The notes under the pieces are model-generated. The model was not told the origin of the DNA, did no database searches, and was given only the letters and a program-made list of their open reading frames with translations. This document shows positions 5,471 to 6,602 of a stretch of 6,602 nucleotides of DNA, piece after piece. The stretch lies in NCBI GenBank assembly GCA_030828265.1, contig JAURCW010000068.1, forward strand, positions 1 through 6,602, in the 5' to 3' direction. The position numbers were made by a program, and so were the translations under genes. This DNA is from Burkholderiales bacterium (GTDB lineage: Bacteria; Pseudomonadota; Gammaproteobacteria; Burkholderiales; Burkholderiaceae_A). The first letter of the stretch is position 1, and every line of letters starts with the position of its first letter.

Positions 5471-6421
5471 ATGTTGAACATAGGACTTTTCTTCTCGGAC
5501 TACCAGGAAGAACTCCAACTGCGTTGGGTCACCGGGCAATCCGGTGGCGATCGGCATATTTCAGGACAGAGCTTCGAGAGTGCCGACCTGGTCGGCCACT
5601 TAAACCTCATTCACCCCTATCGCATACAGGTTTTGGGCAGGCCCGAGGTGGAGTACTTCAACCGGCTTGACCCCCAGCGAAGGGCCTACCTCACCGCAGA
5701 GCTTCTAGCCGGCTGCCCGCCCGCCGTGGTGATGGCCGACGGCCTCGTACCGCCCTCTGCCCTTTTTGAGGCCTGTGATCGCGACCAGGTGCCTTTATTC
5801 CGAACGCCCTTGTCGGCAGCCCAGACCATCGAGCGGATGCGCATTTTGCTATCACGGGTGCTTGCCCCGAAAGCGTCGTTGCACGGGGTTTTTATGGATG
5901 TACTGGGTCTTGGAGTGCTCATCTCCGGCGAGTCGGGTCTTGGTAAAAGTGAGCTTGCACTCGAGCTGATTACCCGTGGCCATGGGCTGATTGCCGATGA
6001 TGTGGTGGACTTTGCCCGCATTGCCCCTGATGCAGTCGAGGGCCGCTGCCCCGCCCTTTTGCAAAACATGCTTGAGGTGCGTGGCTTAGGGTTGCTGGAT
6101 ATTCAGGCTATTTTTGGCGAGACCAGTCTGCGACGAAAAATGCGGCTCAGGCTTATCGTGCAGCTTATTCGGCGCTCTGGTTTTAATGATTACGAGCGCC
6201 TGCCCCTCGAGGCCCTGACTGAAGAGGTGCTTGGCCTGCCCATCCGTAAGGTCGTTATTCCTGTTGCTGCAGGTCGTAACCTTGCTGTTCTTGTTGAGGC
6301 AGCGGTTCGTAATACTGTTTTACAGTTGCGAGGTATTGACACTATGAAGTCCTTTACCGAACGACAGCAGCGGGCCATGCAGGCCGAAGCCCAACAGGTC
6401 TCCTTTGAGTCAGGCTCCTAA
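5471..6421 (+). CDS. hprK: HPr kinase/phosphorylase HprK
   Basis: This 316-residue protein is a complete bifunctional HPr kinase/phosphorylase, which adds or removes phosphate on the regulatory serine of HPr. The N-terminal domain (1 to about 130) is the MurF-like regulatory part. The C-terminal catalytic domain has H138 in the LHGVFMDV stretch, Walker A GESGLGKS (153-160), DD at 176-177, the family signature [16 protein letters not shown] (201-216), and the late loop [26 protein letters not shown] (256-281) that helps reverse phosphorylation. The family is found in Firmicutes and in many Proteobacteria, including betaproteobacteria; in the latter there is usually no CcpA system, so its targets are less clear. 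The ATG at 5471 fits the known N-terminus ([18 protein letters not shown]). The TAA stop shares one base with the rapZ ATG. Confidence 0.97.
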   Translation: MLNIGLFFSDYQEELQLRWVTGQSGGDRHISGQSFESADLVGHLNLIHPYRIQVLGRPEVEYFNRLDPQRRAYLTAELLAGCPPAVVMADGLVPPSALFEACDRDQVPLFRTPLSAAQTIERMRILLSRVLAPKASLHGVFMDVLGLGVLISGESGLGKSELALELITRGHGLIADDVVDFARIAPDAVEGRCPALLQNMLEVRGLGLLDIQAIFGETSLRRKMRLRLIVQLIRRSGFNDYERLPLEALTEEVLGLPIRKVVIPVAAGRNLAVLVEAAVRNTVLQLRGIDTMKSFTERQQRAMQAEAQQVSFESGS

Positions 6422-6602
6422 TGCAGCTTATTCTTGTGACCGGTATGTCGGGTTCTGGCAAATCGGTGGTTCTTAACGCGCTTGAAGATTCTGGCTATTT
6501 TTGTATTGACAACCTGCCCGTAGGCTTTATTGAACCCATTGCCGAGTCTTTGCAGGCGAGATCTTTCCCCCGACTGGCCATTGCCGCGGACACCCGTATG
6601 CG
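6421..6602 (+). CDS. rapZ: RNase adapter protein RapZ, 5' part only
   Basis: The gene runs off the window: 60 complete codons and two bases are visible, out of roughly 280-290 in the family. The N-terminus [33 protein letters not shown] holds the P-loop GMSGSGKS (8-15) and the GYFCIDNLP stretch that are hallmarks of RapZ (YvcJ/YhbJ). In E. coli RapZ binds the sRNA GlmZ and guides RNase E to it, thereby controlling glucosamine-6-phosphate synthase. GlmY/GlmZ are known from Enterobacteria, so the role here is less certain. The ATG overlaps the hprK stop by one base (TAATG) and has TCAGG six bases upstream, so the two are probably co-translated. hprK-rapZ adjacency is common in Proteobacteria. 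Confidence 0.96.
   Translation, partial: MQLILVTGMSGSGKSVVLNALEDSGYFCIDNLPVGFIEPIAESLQARSFPRLAIAADTRM

Noticed and set aside
4779..5477. 232-codon open frame through the hpf-ptsN gap, ptsN and the ptsN-hprK gap
   Set aside because: It is out of frame with ptsN, very rich in Arg/Ser, shows no recognisable domain, and shadows a clear family gene.

Overview
The window is a single co-directional (+ strand) run of ten housekeeping genes from a Gram-negative bacterium, with both end genes cut by the window edges. The order is kdsD (3' part), kdsC, lptC, lptA, lptB, rpoN, hpf, ptsN, hprK, rapZ (5' part). LPS/Kdo genes and an HPr kinase (HprK) in one cluster with EIIA-Ntr point to a betaproteobacterium. 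The HprK, PtsN and LptB sequences look like Burkholderiales-type proteins, but genus cannot be set from this sequence alone. Base composition looks moderately GC-rich and even, with no sign of recent transfer.

Positions 1-2907 form the LPS module. KdsD and KdsC make Kdo from Ru5P: isomerase first, then Kdo-8-P phosphatase. LptC, LptA and LptB supply the inner-membrane clamp, the periplasmic bridge and the cytoplasmic ATPase of the LPS export machine. kdsC/lptC, lptC/lptA and lptA/lptB each overlap by four bases (ATGA), so translation is probably coupled. LptF, LptG, LptD and LptE are not in the window.

Positions 2908-4755 hold rpoN (sigma-54) and hpf (short ribosome hibernation factor). The rpoN ribosome binding site overlaps the lptB stop codon, so rpoN looks like part of the same transcript.

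Positions 4756-4917 are the only long non-coding gap (162 bases) and the only place with clear regulatory structure: a terminator-like hairpin, an AT-rich dyad, a perfect TATAAT -10 box, and a small hairpin just before the ptsN ribosome binding site. This looks like an internal boundary where a second transcription unit begins.

Positions 4918-6602 form the nitrogen-PTS/kinase module: ptsN (EIIA-Ntr), hprK (HPr kinase/phosphorylase) and rapZ (P-loop RNA-binding adaptor). A hairpin in the ptsN-hprK gap pairs with the hprK ribosome binding site.

Every gene belongs to a well-known family and this arrangement is known in Proteobacteria. I see no undescribed system, mobile element, CRISPR array or RNA gene. 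The points worth a second look are the non-coding structures and a few protein details (long LptA signal region, RpoN insertion and start).
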